64,000 nt of DNA, taken from Algibacter sp. L1A34 (GTDB lineage: Bacteria; Bacteroidota; Bacteroidia; Flavobacteriales; Flavobacteriaceae). Shown here in pieces: positions 17,781-25,742 of the stretch. The DNA is taken from NCBI RefSeq assembly GCF_009796805.1, contig NZ_CP047029.1:1849501-1913500 (forward strand). The letters run 5' to 3'. Below the pieces are notes generated by a model that saw only the letters and a program-made list of their open reading frames with translations, ran no database searches and had not been told where the DNA came from. Both the position numbers and the translations under genes were made by a program. Position 1 is the stretch's first letter. Each line of letters starts with the position of its first letter.

Positions 17781-18758
17781 TTATTTGTATAATACTTTTT
17801 TTACTGCCTTGATAACCTCATCCTTATTAGGTAACCATTCTGCTAAAAGAACAGGAGAATAAGGTGCTGGCGTATCAGCAGTGTTAATTTTTATAATTGG
17901 AGCATCTAAATAATCGAATGCTTCGCTTTGCACTAAATAAGTGATTTCCGTAGCTACATTCCCAAAAGGCCAAGCTTCTTCTAAAATCACTAATCTGTTT
18001 GTTTTCTTAACAGAATCTACAATCGCTTTTCTATCCAACGGACGAACAGTACGTAAATCGATAATTTCACAAGAGATACCTTCTTTCTCTAACTCGTCTG
18101 CTGCTTTATAAGCTTCTTTAATAATTTTACCGAAAGATACGATAGTAACATCGGTACCTTCACGTTTAATATCTGCAACACCTATTGGAACAATGTATTC
18201 GCCTTCTGGAACTTCTCCTTTATCACCATACATTTGCTCACTTTCCATAAAAATAACAGGATCATCGTCGCGAATAGCTGCTTTTAAAAGTCCTTTTGCA
18301 TCATAAGGGTTAGATGGTACAACAACTTTTAAACCTGGAGTGTTTGCAAACCAGTTTTCAAATGCTTGTGAGTGTGTTGCTCCTAATTGTCCCGCAGAAC
18401 CTGTTGGTCCACGAAAAACAATAGGGCAATTAAATTGCCCACCAGACATTTGTCTGATTTTTGCTGCGTTATTTATAATTTGATCAATTCCAACTAAGGA
18501 GAAGTTGAATGTCATGTATTCCACAATTGGGCGGTTACCTGTCATGGTAGAACCAATGGCTATACCTGCAAAACCAAGCTCAGCAATTGGTGTATCAATA
18601 ACACGTTTTGCTCCAAACTCATCTAGCATTCCTTTTGATGCTTTGTAAGCACCATTATATTCTGCTACTTCTTCTCCCATTAGGTAAATGCTTTCGTCAC
18701 GACGCATTTCTTCGCTCATGGCTTCACAAATAGCTTCTCTAAATTGAATTGTCTTCAT
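17781..18758 (-). CDS. pdhB: Pyruvate dehydrogenase E1 component, beta subunit
   Basis: This 325-residue E1-beta subunit, with E1-alpha, binds thiamine diphosphate and decarboxylates pyruvate. Visible hallmarks are YLMGEEVAEYNGAYKASKGM near residues 25-44, RVIDTPIAELGFAGIAIG (53-70), and the C-terminal transketolase domain with DLRTVRPLDRKAIVDSVKKT and LEEAWPFGNVATEI. Its length and residues match the pyruvate enzyme rather than the branched-chain one, though that distinction is by overall similarity. The alpha-subunit gene is not adjacent. The E2/E3 genes are not in the window. Confidence 0.93.
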   Translation of the reverse strand: MKTIQFREAICEAMSEEMRRDESIYLMGEEVAEYNGAYKASKGMLDEFGAKRVIDTPIAELGFAGIAIGSTMTGNRPIVEYMTFNFSLVGIDQIINNAAKIRQMSGGQFNCPIVFRGPTGSAGQLGATHSQAFENWFANTPGLKVVVPSNPYDAKGLLKAAIRDDDPVIFMESEQMYGDKGEVPEGEYIVPIGVADIKREGTDVTIVSFGKIIKEAYKAADELEKEGISCEIIDLRTVRPLDRKAIVDSVKKTNRLVILEEAWPFGNVATEITYLVQSEAFDYLDAPIIKINTADTPAPYSPVLLAEWLPNKDEVIKAVKKVLYK

Positions 18759-18982
18759 TCTATCTATTTTAAATCAAGTTGCTAAATTAAATATTTTCTA
18801 CGAGAAAAATATTGTTTTTTACATTTTGATTTAGGTTAATTTTCGAGATATACCTAAGTAGACTGTTTTTTTGTCAAATTATTAGTGAAAAATCGATTTT
18901 AAAGCATACTTTCAAATTGTGCTTTAGTAAATATTGGGTCAAGTCAATTAAAAAGAAATTAAAATTTATTATGCATGCATAG

Positions 18983-18990
18983 TACTTTTG
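18983..18990 (+). promoter_or_regulatory. Promoter -7 element of the etf operon
   Basis: TACTTTTG fits TAnnTTTG and lies 62 bases before etfB. No good TTTG is present at the expected upstream spacing, so this is only a candidate. Confidence 0.45.
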
Positions 18991-19052
18991 TGAAAAAATA
19001 TAATTAACTTCGTAAATTCAAACAAACATATTCTTACTAAATAGCGATTATT

Positions 19053-19799
19053 ATGAAAATATTAGTGTGCATTAGTCACGTTCCTGACACCACATCCAAG
19101 ATTAATTTTACAGAAGATAATACTAAATTTGATGCCAATGGCGTGCAATTTGTGATAAATCCTTACGATGAATTTGGATTAACACGTGCCATGTGGTTTA
19201 AAGAAAAACAAGGTGCAAGTATAGATGTTATAAATGTTGGAGGTCCTGAAACCGAACCTACGTTACGTAAAGCCTTAGCTATTGGAGCAGATGCTGCAAT
19301 ACGAGTTAATACGGTTGCAACCGATGCTTTTTCTGTGGCTAAACAAATTGCTAATGTTTTTAGTAATGGTGGTTACGATTTAGTAATGGCTGGTCGTGAA
19401 TCTATTGATTATAATGGAGGAATGGTTCCAGGTATGATTGCTGGGTTAACCAATGCAAATTTTGTTAATAGCTGTATTAGTCTTGAAATAGACGGTGCAA
19501 ATGCTACAGCGATAAGAGAAATTGATGGCGGTAAAGAAACAGTTTCTACTTCACTACCATTAGTAATTGGTGGACAAAAAGGACTGGTGGAAGAAAGCGA
19601 TTTGCGTATCCCGAATATGCGTGGTATCATGATGGCGCGTAAAAAACCTTTAACAGTTGTAGAGCCTGTAAATGCGTCTCCTGAAACAATTTCTGTTTCT
19701 TTTGAAAAACCCGCTCCAAAAGGTGCCGTTACTTTGGTTTCTCCAGATAATTTAGACGAATTAATTAATTTACTTCATAATGAAGCTAAAGTAATTTAG
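19053..19799 (+). CDS. etfB: Electron transfer flavoprotein, beta subunit
   Basis: This 248-residue EtfB starts MKILVCISHVPDTTSKINF and has the AMP-binding region and the recognition-loop segment IPNMRGIMMARKKPL. With EtfA it carries electrons from acyl-CoA dehydrogenases to the quinone pool through ETF dehydrogenase. The following etfA gene is 70 bases on. The gap before it (18759-19052) separates it from divergent pdhB and holds the promoters of both. Confidence 0.96.
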   Translation: MKILVCISHVPDTTSKINFTEDNTKFDANGVQFVINPYDEFGLTRAMWFKEKQGASIDVINVGGPETEPTLRKALAIGADAAIRVNTVATDAFSVAKQIANVFSNGGYDLVMAGRESIDYNGGMVPGMIAGLTNANFVNSCISLEIDGANATAIREIDGGKETVSTSLPLVIGGQKGLVEESDLRIPNMRGIMMARKKPLTVVEPVNASPETISVSFEKPAPKGAVTLVSPDNLDELINLLHNEAKVI

Positions 19800-19869
19800 T
19801 TGGAAATTAAATTATCCCAAACTTTGTTTGGAATCTTTTTAACGTAAAGTAAAAATTTAAAAAAAAATT

Positions 19870-20829
19870 ATGTCAGTTTTAGTATATACAGAATCAGAAC
19901 AAGGTCACTTTAAAAAAGCAGCATTAGAAGTTGCTTCTTACGCAAAAGCCGTTGCCGACCAATTAGGCACAACAGTTACAGCCGTTAGTGTAAACGCTAC
20001 CGACACATCCGTTTTAGGTAATTACGGAGTAGATAAAGTGTTACATGTTGCTAGTGATCAATTAAATAGTTTTAACGCTAGTGCTTATGCAAGTGTTATT
20101 AAGCAAGCTGTCGAAAACGAAAACGCAAAAGTAATTATTGTTAGTTCTAGTGCAGATAGTAAATATTTGGCACCACTTTTAGCAGTGGGTTTAAATGCAG
20201 GTTATGCTTCTAATGTAGTGGCAGCACCATCAGGCACGAGTCCTTTTACGGTAAAACGTCCGGCGTTTACAAATAAAGCTTTCGAAAATATTCAAATTAA
20301 TACCGAAGTAAAAATTATTGGAGTTTCTAATAATGCTTTCGGATTAGTTGAAACTAGTGGTAGCGCTTCCGCGGAAGATTTTTCGCCTACCATTCCAGGA
20401 TTTGCTGTAAAAGTTGAGTCTGTAGATAAAGCCACAGATAAAGTAACCATTGCCGATGCTGAAATTGTAGTATCTGGTGGTCGTGGATTGAAAGGTCCTG
20501 AAAATTGGGGGATGATAGAAGAATTGGCAGAAGTTTTAGGCGCAGCAACAGCTTGCTCTAAACCAGTGTCAGATTTAGGATGGAGACCACACGGCGAGCA
20601 TGTAGGGCAAACAGGAAAACCTGTGGCATCTAACTTATATATTGCCATCGGTATTTCTGGAGCGATACAACATTTAGCTGGTATTAACGCTTCTAAAGTA
20701 AAAGTTGTAGTTAATACCGACCCGGAAGCACCGTTTTTTAAAGCAGCCGATTACGGTGTAGTTGGAGATGCTTTTCAGGTTATTCCGGAGCTAATCACGA
20801 AATTAAAAGCTTTTAAAGCGCAACAATAA
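19870..20829 (+). CDS. etfA: Electron transfer flavoprotein, alpha subunit
   Basis: This 319-residue EtfA has an N-terminal adenine nucleotide alpha-hydrolase-like domain and a C-terminal FAD-binding domain with SGGRGLKGPENW, DLGWRPHGEHVGQTGKPV and GISGAIQHLAGINASK, where the ETF flavin is bound. It forms the heterodimer with EtfB just upstream. An imperfect inverted repeat (20859-20921) follows the gene. Confidence 0.97.
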   Translation: MSVLVYTESEQGHFKKAALEVASYAKAVADQLGTTVTAVSVNATDTSVLGNYGVDKVLHVASDQLNSFNASAYASVIKQAVENENAKVIIVSSSADSKYLAPLLAVGLNAGYASNVVAAPSGTSPFTVKRPAFTNKAFENIQINTEVKIIGVSNNAFGLVETSGSASAEDFSPTIPGFAVKVESVDKATDKVTIADAEIVVSGGRGLKGPENWGMIEELAEVLGAATACSKPVSDLGWRPHGEHVGQTGKPVASNLYIAIGISGAIQHLAGINASKVKVVVNTDPEAPFFKAADYGVVGDAFQVIPELITKLKAFKAQQ

Positions 20830-20858
20830 ATTATTTTTTTTAAATTGTAATGTTATTC

Positions 20859-20921
20859 AGAACTGATTAAATTAGAATTTATCCATCATGCAGTTGGTAA
20901 AGTCCTAATTTAAACAGTTCT
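20859..20921. repeat. Two-part inverted repeat between etfA and the BFN gene
   Basis: AGAACTG (20859-20865) pairs with CAGTTCT (20915-20921) and AAATTAG (20869-20875) with CTAATTT (20905-20911), with 3-nt bulges on both sides. It could be an RNA hairpin that limits readthrough; only a TTTGCGTTTTTATT tract follows. Confidence 0.45.
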
Positions 20922-20938
20922 TTGCGTTTTTATTAATT

Positions 20939-21556
20939 ATGAGTTTAGTAAGATTAAACATAAAGGGGATTTCCTATAGTCAAACCCAAAATGGTGCGTA
21001 TGCATTAATTTTAAATGAGGTAGATGGTGATCGTAAACTCCCTATAGTCATTGGTGCTTTCGAGGCGCAATCTATTGCTATTGCTTTAGAGAAAGAAATT
21101 AGTCCTCCAAGACCTTTAACCCATGATTTATTTAAAAATTTTGCAGACCGTTTTGATATTGTTGTAAAGCAGGTTATCATCCACAAGTTGGTTGATGGTG
21201 TTTTTTATTCAAGTTTAATTTGCGAACGCGATAAAATTGAAGAAATTATAGATGCTCGAACTAGTGATGCTATTGCTTTAGCCCTTCGCTTTCAGGCACC
21301 TATTTTTACCTTTAAAAACATTCTTGATAAAGCTGGTATTTACTTAAAAGTGAATCCGAAAAAAGAGGATGAAGAAACCGAAGACAGTATTTTAATGGAT
21401 GAGTTGGTGGCAAATGAGTTAGAGCCTCAAGAGTCTGGTGAAAATTATAAAGCCAAATCACTCGAAGAACTTAACAATTTGTTAGAAGAAGCGGTTTCTA
21501 ATGAAGATTACGAAAAGGCCGCACATATTCGTGACGAAATTTCCAAAAGAGAATAA
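20939..21556 (+). CDS. Bifunctional nuclease (BFN/DUF151) domain protein with UvrB/C motif
   Basis: This 205-residue protein has an N-terminal BFN domain (residues about 1-140; LPIVIGAFEAQSIAIALEK, RPLTHDLFKNF, ARTSDAIALALRFQAPIF) and a C-terminal UvrB/UvrC-type helical hairpin (about 172-205, LEELNNLLEEAVSNEDYEKA). BFN relatives have been reported with DNase/RNase activity, but the biochemical role in bacteria is unclear. The UvrB/C-type motif usually mediates protein contacts. This combination is common in Bacteroidota. It precedes the CNT transporter by 21 bases, suggesting one transcript. Confidence 0.88.
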   Translation: MSLVRLNIKGISYSQTQNGAYALILNEVDGDRKLPIVIGAFEAQSIAIALEKEISPPRPLTHDLFKNFADRFDIVVKQVIIHKLVDGVFYSSLICERDKIEEIIDARTSDAIALALRFQAPIFTFKNILDKAGIYLKVNPKKEDEETEDSILMDELVANELEPQESGENYKAKSLEELNNLLEEAVSNEDYEKAAHIRDEISKRE

Positions 21557-21577
21557 TTCCACATCAAAGTTTTTTAT

Positions 21578-23119
21578 ATGAAAAAGTTGTTTTTGATTAC
21601 TGTTGCTTTTTTTCTGTTTCTTACAACAACAATAGCAGCACAGAATGTAAACGAAACAATAACTACAGAGGTTACTCAAACTATAGAAAAAGTTGGCGGT
21701 ACCTCTAAAGATTCCTTAGAGGTTATTACGGCAGAGCTGAAGGTAGTAGAACAAATTACCGAACCTGCGGTTACCAAACCACAAGAATCATCTACCTCAA
21801 TCATAATCCCTAGTGAAGGATTTACAATCACTAGTTTATGGCGAGGTGTTTTAGGTATGGTTACTTTAATTTTTGTAGCCTTTCTTTTTAGTAGTAACCG
21901 AAAAGCTATCGATTGGAAAATTGTTGTTATTGGTTTAGCCTTTCAACTTTTAATTGCTATTGGTGTTTTAAAAGTAGAATTTATAAAAACAATCTTTGAA
22001 TTTATAGGTAGCTTATTTGTTAATGTACTAGATTTCACAAGGGCAGGAAGTAAATTTCTTTTCGAAGGCTTGGTAGTCGATATGGATACTTTTGGGTTCA
22101 TATTCGCGTTTCAAGTCCTTCCAACTATCATATTCTTTTCTGCATTAACATCTGTCTTATTTTATTTAGGCATTATTCAAAGAGTTGTAAAAGCTATGGC
22201 TTGGCTGCTTTCAAAAACCTTAAAAATATCTGGAGCCGAAAGTTTAAGTGTTGCTGGAAATATCTTTTTAGGTCAAACTGAAGCACCGCTTTTAATAAAG
22301 GCGTATTTGGAGAAAATGAATAAATCTGAAATGCTATTGGTTATGATTGGTGGTATGGCAACCGTTGCAGGTGCTGTATTAGCGGCATACATTGGTTTTT
22401 TAGGTGGAGATGATCCTGAATTAAGATTGTTTTATGCAAAACACTTGTTGGCTGCGTCTGTTATGGCGGCGCCAGGAGCTATTGTTATTTCAAAAATATT
22501 ATACCCGCAAACGGAAGATGTAAATACCGATGTTTCTGTTTCTCAAGAAAAAATAGGATCTAACTTTTTAGATGCCATTGCAAACGGAACTACCGAAGGT
22601 TTAAAGCTAGCAGTTAATGTTGGTGCCATGTTGCTCGTGTTTGTGGCATTTATAGCTATGTTTAATGGTATTCTTGGCTGGGTTGGAGATGTAACATCTG
22701 TAAACGGTTGGATTGCTAGTAATACATCATACACTAAATTATCTATTGAACTTATTTTAGGTTATGCTTTTGCGCCGCTTATGTGGCTTATTGGAGTAGC
22801 TAAAGAAGATATGGCTTTAATGGGGCAGCTATTAGGTATTAAATTGGCCGCAAGTGAATTTATTGGGTATATTCAATTAAGAGAATTAAAAGATGTAGCA
22901 AGCGCAACACATTTAAGTTACGAGAAATCAATAATTATGGCTACCTATATGCTTTGTGGTTTTGCTAACTTTGCATCTATTGGAATTCAAATTGGAGGTA
23001 TTGGATCTCTAGCTCCTGGGCAACGTAAAACCTTATCTAAATTTGGGATAAAGGCTCTAATTGGCGGTACTATTGCGTCATTAATTTCTGCAACGATTGC
23101 TGGAATGATTATTGGATAA
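21578..23119 (+). CDS. CNT-family nucleoside transporter with N-terminal extension
   Basis: This 513-residue protein is a concentrative (cation-coupled) nucleoside permease of the inner membrane. The CNT core starts near residue 85 and includes LSKTLKISGAESLSVAGNIF, GQTEAPLLIKAYLEKMNKSE and LCGFANFASIGIQIGGIGSL, all signature regions. Ahead of it lies a signal-peptide-like segment (residues 1-21, ending IAAQ) and about 60 polar residues rich in Thr/Val/Glu, absent from the classical NupC of E. coli. It is followed by thyA, and fits pyrimidine salvage. Confidence 0.9.
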   Translation: MKKLFLITVAFFLFLTTTIAAQNVNETITTEVTQTIEKVGGTSKDSLEVITAELKVVEQITEPAVTKPQESSTSIIIPSEGFTITSLWRGVLGMVTLIFVAFLFSSNRKAIDWKIVVIGLAFQLLIAIGVLKVEFIKTIFEFIGSLFVNVLDFTRAGSKFLFEGLVVDMDTFGFIFAFQVLPTIIFFSALTSVLFYLGIIQRVVKAMAWLLSKTLKISGAESLSVAGNIFLGQTEAPLLIKAYLEKMNKSEMLLVMIGGMATVAGAVLAAYIGFLGGDDPELRLFYAKHLLAASVMAAPGAIVISKILYPQTEDVNTDVSVSQEKIGSNFLDAIANGTTEGLKLAVNVGAMLLVFVAFIAMFNGILGWVGDVTSVNGWIASNTSYTKLSIELILGYAFAPLMWLIGVAKEDMALMGQLLGIKLAASEFIGYIQLRELKDVASATHLSYEKSIIMATYMLCGFANFASIGIQIGGIGSLAPGQRKTLSKFGIKALIGGTIASLISATIAGMIIG

Positions 23120-23264
23120 AAAATTCCTACCCAGATAATAATTTTAGAATACATCTTAATATTTTACCGTAGTATTAAATAAACAATTGTTTTTACTAAT
23201 TTTGTCACTAACTATATTATAGTTATTTCATGGTAATAAACAATCACTAAATAATAGAACCCTG

Positions 23265-23283
23265 TTTCCGCAGGAGCGAAAAT
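23265..23283. repeat. Short dispersed palindrome-like motif, copy 2
   Basis: This motif is related to 5535-5553 (TTTCCGC, short spacer, GCGAAAA). It ends two bases before the thyA start, so it lies in the leader of the message. Confidence 0.4.
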
Positions 23284-23284
23284 T

Positions 23285-24109
23285 ATGAAACAATATCACG
23301 ACTTAGTAAAACACGTTTTAGAAAACGGAAACGAAAAAGGAGACCGTACTGGTACTGGTACAAAAAGTGTTTTTGGTTATCAAATGCGTTTCGATTTAAG
23401 CGAAGGTTTTCCAATGGTGACAACCAAAAAACTTCACCTTAAATCTATCATTTACGAACTGCTTTGGTTTTTAAAAGGAGATACTAATACTAAGTATTTA
23501 AACGAAAACGGTGTTCGTATTTGGAACGAATGGGCAGATGAAAATGGCGATCTTGGTCCTGTTTACGGATATCAATGGCGCAATTGGAATGGCGATGAAA
23601 TAGATCAAATTAAGGAAGTTATTCATAGCTTAAAGACTAATCCAAATAGCCGAAGAATGCTCGTCTCTGCATGGAATCCTTCGGTTTTACCAGATAATTC
23701 TAAATCGTTCAGTGAAAATGTAGCTAACGGAAAAGCTGCGCTTCCTCCATGTCATGCATTTTTTCAGTTTTATGTAGCTAATGGTAAATTATCATGTCAG
23801 CTTTATCAACGTAGTGCCGATATCTTTTTAGGAGTGCCATTCAATATTGCTTCCTATGCATTATTCACCATGATGATGGCTCAGGTTTGTGGTTACGAGG
23901 CTGGTGAATTTATACATACCTTTGGAGATGCACATATATACAGTAACCATTACGAGCAATTAGAATTGCAATTATCTAGAGATATTCGTCCGTTGCCAAA
24001 AATGAAAATGAATCCAGAAATTAAAGATATTTTCGATTTCGGTTTTAGTGATTTTACTTTAGAGGATTACAATCCGCATCCACATATTAAAGGGAAAGTT
24101 GCTATTTAA
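23285..24109 (+). CDS. thyA: Thymidylate synthase
   Basis: This 274-residue ThyA methylates dUMP to dTMP with methylene-tetrahydrofolate and releases dihydrofolate. The catalytic cysteine is Cys156 in [10 protein letters not shown], followed by [19 protein letters not shown], and the N-terminal [11 protein letters not shown] binds phosphate. It is about ten residues longer than E. coli ThyA because of a loop ([13 protein letters not shown]) before the active site. The dihydrofolate is recycled by the DHFR encoded 660 bases downstream. Confidence 0.98.
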   Translation: MKQYHDLVKHVLENGNEKGDRTGTGTKSVFGYQMRFDLSEGFPMVTTKKLHLKSIIYELLWFLKGDTNTKYLNENGVRIWNEWADENGDLGPVYGYQWRNWNGDEIDQIKEVIHSLKTNPNSRRMLVSAWNPSVLPDNSKSFSENVANGKAALPPCHAFFQFYVANGKLSCQLYQRSADIFLGVPFNIASYALFTMMMAQVCGYEAGEFIHTFGDAHIYSNHYEQLELQLSRDIRPLPKMKMNPEIKDIFDFGFSDFTLEDYNPHPHIKGKVAI

Positions 24110-24123
24110 AATATAAAGTACAT

Positions 24124-24159
24124 AAAAAAGGGCTTCTAAAATTTTAGAAGCCCTTTTTT
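24124..24159. terminator. Bidirectional terminator after thyA
   Basis: AAAAGGGCTTCTAAA and TTTAGAAGCCCTTTT form a near-perfect stem with T tracts on both strands. It separates thyA from the convergent CBM48 gene. Confidence 0.92.
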
Positions 24160-24178
24160 ATAAAATATAGTTATGTAA

Positions 24179-24475
24179 TTATACACTAACTACACTATTC
24201 TCAGCAGAAGCAAAATCACTCCAAACATAAGAATCGGCAGCAGTATCATTAACGTAAGCTCCGTCAACTAGGTATTTAAATTCGTAAGAATTTTCAGCAT
24301 CTAAATCAACAGTACCTTTAAATGTTCCGTTTTTTAATTTTTTTAGCGGTGTTGCTTTTTCATTCCATTCATTAAAGCTTCCAACAATAGAAACTTTTTT
24401 TGCTGCCTCAGCTTCTAAAGTAAAAGTTACTTTACAAACAGGTTTGCTTTTTAAATATTGTTTTTTAATAGCCAT
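24179..24475 (-). CDS. Small stand-alone CBM48/isoamylase-N domain protein
   Basis: This 98-residue protein is one carbohydrate-binding domain of the AMPK-beta/isoamylase early-set type: VTFTLEAEAAKKVSIVGSFNEWNE, then GTFKGTVDLDAENSYEFKYLVDG, then a short tail. VGSFNEWN and YEFKYLVDG are hallmarks of glycogen-binding domains. It lacks a signal peptide, so it should bind alpha-glucan inside the cell. It has no enzyme domain attached; free versions are common in Flavobacteriia, and their role is not established. The gap to the next gene (24476-24770) holds nothing I recognise. Confidence 0.85.
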   Translation of the reverse strand: MAIKKQYLKSKPVCKVTFTLEAEAAKKVSIVGSFNEWNEKATPLKKLKNGTFKGTVDLDAENSYEFKYLVDGAYVNDTAADSYVWSDFASAENSVVSV

Positions 24476-24770
24476 AGTAAAAAATGTTGTTTATGTTACA
24501 AATTTATAAAAGTTTATTAAATGCATTATCATTTAGAAGCCTTAACATCAAAAAATTATCAATTTATTAATATGCATTCCCATTAATTCACGGTAAATAA
24601 TAAAATCAGCAAAATTTTTATAAAATCAGCAATGAAAAAAACGCCTTTTTGCTTGATTTTCAAATAGTTTTGAGAGTTTAAGTCTTAGTGTTTCTCTAAA
24701 ATACAACAAATTAAATAAACTTCGGCATATCATTAAAAAGTTATAACTTTACATCTATTATTTTTATATT

Positions 24771-25697
24771 ATGTTCGGAAAAAAAAGACCCACTCCACAA
24801 ATAGATAAAGACCAATTAGAGCTTATAGAAAATGCTCAAAAACGCATTAAGCAAAAGAAAGGATTATATATTCATTTTGTTATATTTTTGCTTGGCGCAG
24901 TTTTTTTAATAATCGCTAATACCGTTTTAGGTATTGGTAAAGACATTACTTTTTTTGGAAAAGAATGGTTTTTGTATGCTATTTTGGCTTGGTCATTTTT
25001 CTTTTTATACCATTTATTAAATGTGTTTATTACGCATCAATTTATGGGTAAAGCATGGGAGAAACAACAATTAGAAAAACTAGTAGCCAAACAACAAGCT
25101 CGTATTGAAACTCTAAAGACCACTTTAGCTAAAGAAGAAAAGCATATTGTTAAAAGTGAAGTCTTTAAGAGTGAGCAAAATGCAATAGAACCGTTAAGTT
25201 CTAATAAACAGGAACTCACTATTATTGTCGCTGCAGCGGAAAACGATGCGATAGGGAAAGGTAATAAGCTAATATGGCATTTAAGCGACGATTTAAAACG
25301 ATTTAAAAGCTTAACGAACAATCACCATATTATTATGGGGCGTAAAACGTTTGAAAGCTTCCCAAAGCCTTTGCCAAACCGTACACATGTTGTAATTACG
25401 CGCCAAAGTGATTATAAAGCACCTGAGGGCGTTATTCTAGTAAATAGCTTAGAAGAAGCTGTTATAGCTTGTAAAAGCGATTTACAACCTTACATTATAG
25501 GTGGTGGTGAAATTTATAGACAAGCACTGGCTATAGCAGATAAAATTGAGATTACAAGAGTGCATGAAAGTTTTGAGGCCGATACGTACTTCCCGAAAAT
25601 TGATATGTCGATTTGGAAAGAAACGGCACATAAGTTTCATAGTAAAGATGGAAAGCATGATTACGAATTTACTTTTCAGACTTACGAAAGAAAATAA
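24771..25697 (+). CDS. folA: Dihydrofolate reductase fused to an N-terminal 2TM domain
   Basis: The protein has 308 residues. Residues 1-95 form a 2TM domain with helices at about 33-52 and 66-90 flanked by QKRIKQKKGLYIHF and FMGKAWEKQQ; 95-145 is a charged, probably coiled-coil linker; 149-308 is a complete DHFR with LTIIVAAAENDAIGKGN, LIWHLSDDLKRFKSLT, the NADPH-binding IIMGRKTFESFPKPLPNRTH and YIIGGGEIYRQAL. It reduces dihydrofolate with NADPH, here apparently tethered to the inner membrane with both ends in the cytoplasm. The stretch joining the two parts contains no stop or start that suggests two genes. Confidence 0.92.
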   Translation: MFGKKRPTPQIDKDQLELIENAQKRIKQKKGLYIHFVIFLLGAVFLIIANTVLGIGKDITFFGKEWFLYAILAWSFFFLYHLLNVFITHQFMGKAWEKQQLEKLVAKQQARIETLKTTLAKEEKHIVKSEVFKSEQNAIEPLSSNKQELTIIVAAAENDAIGKGNKLIWHLSDDLKRFKSLTNNHHIIMGRKTFESFPKPLPNRTHVVITRQSDYKAPEGVILVNSLEEAVIACKSDLQPYIIGGGEIYRQALAIADKIEITRVHESFEADTYFPKIDMSIWKETAHKFHSKDGKHDYEFTFQTYERK

Positions 25698-25742
25698 TCA
25701 GTATATTTTCTCATTTAATTTCTATACAGAATTTCAATATTT

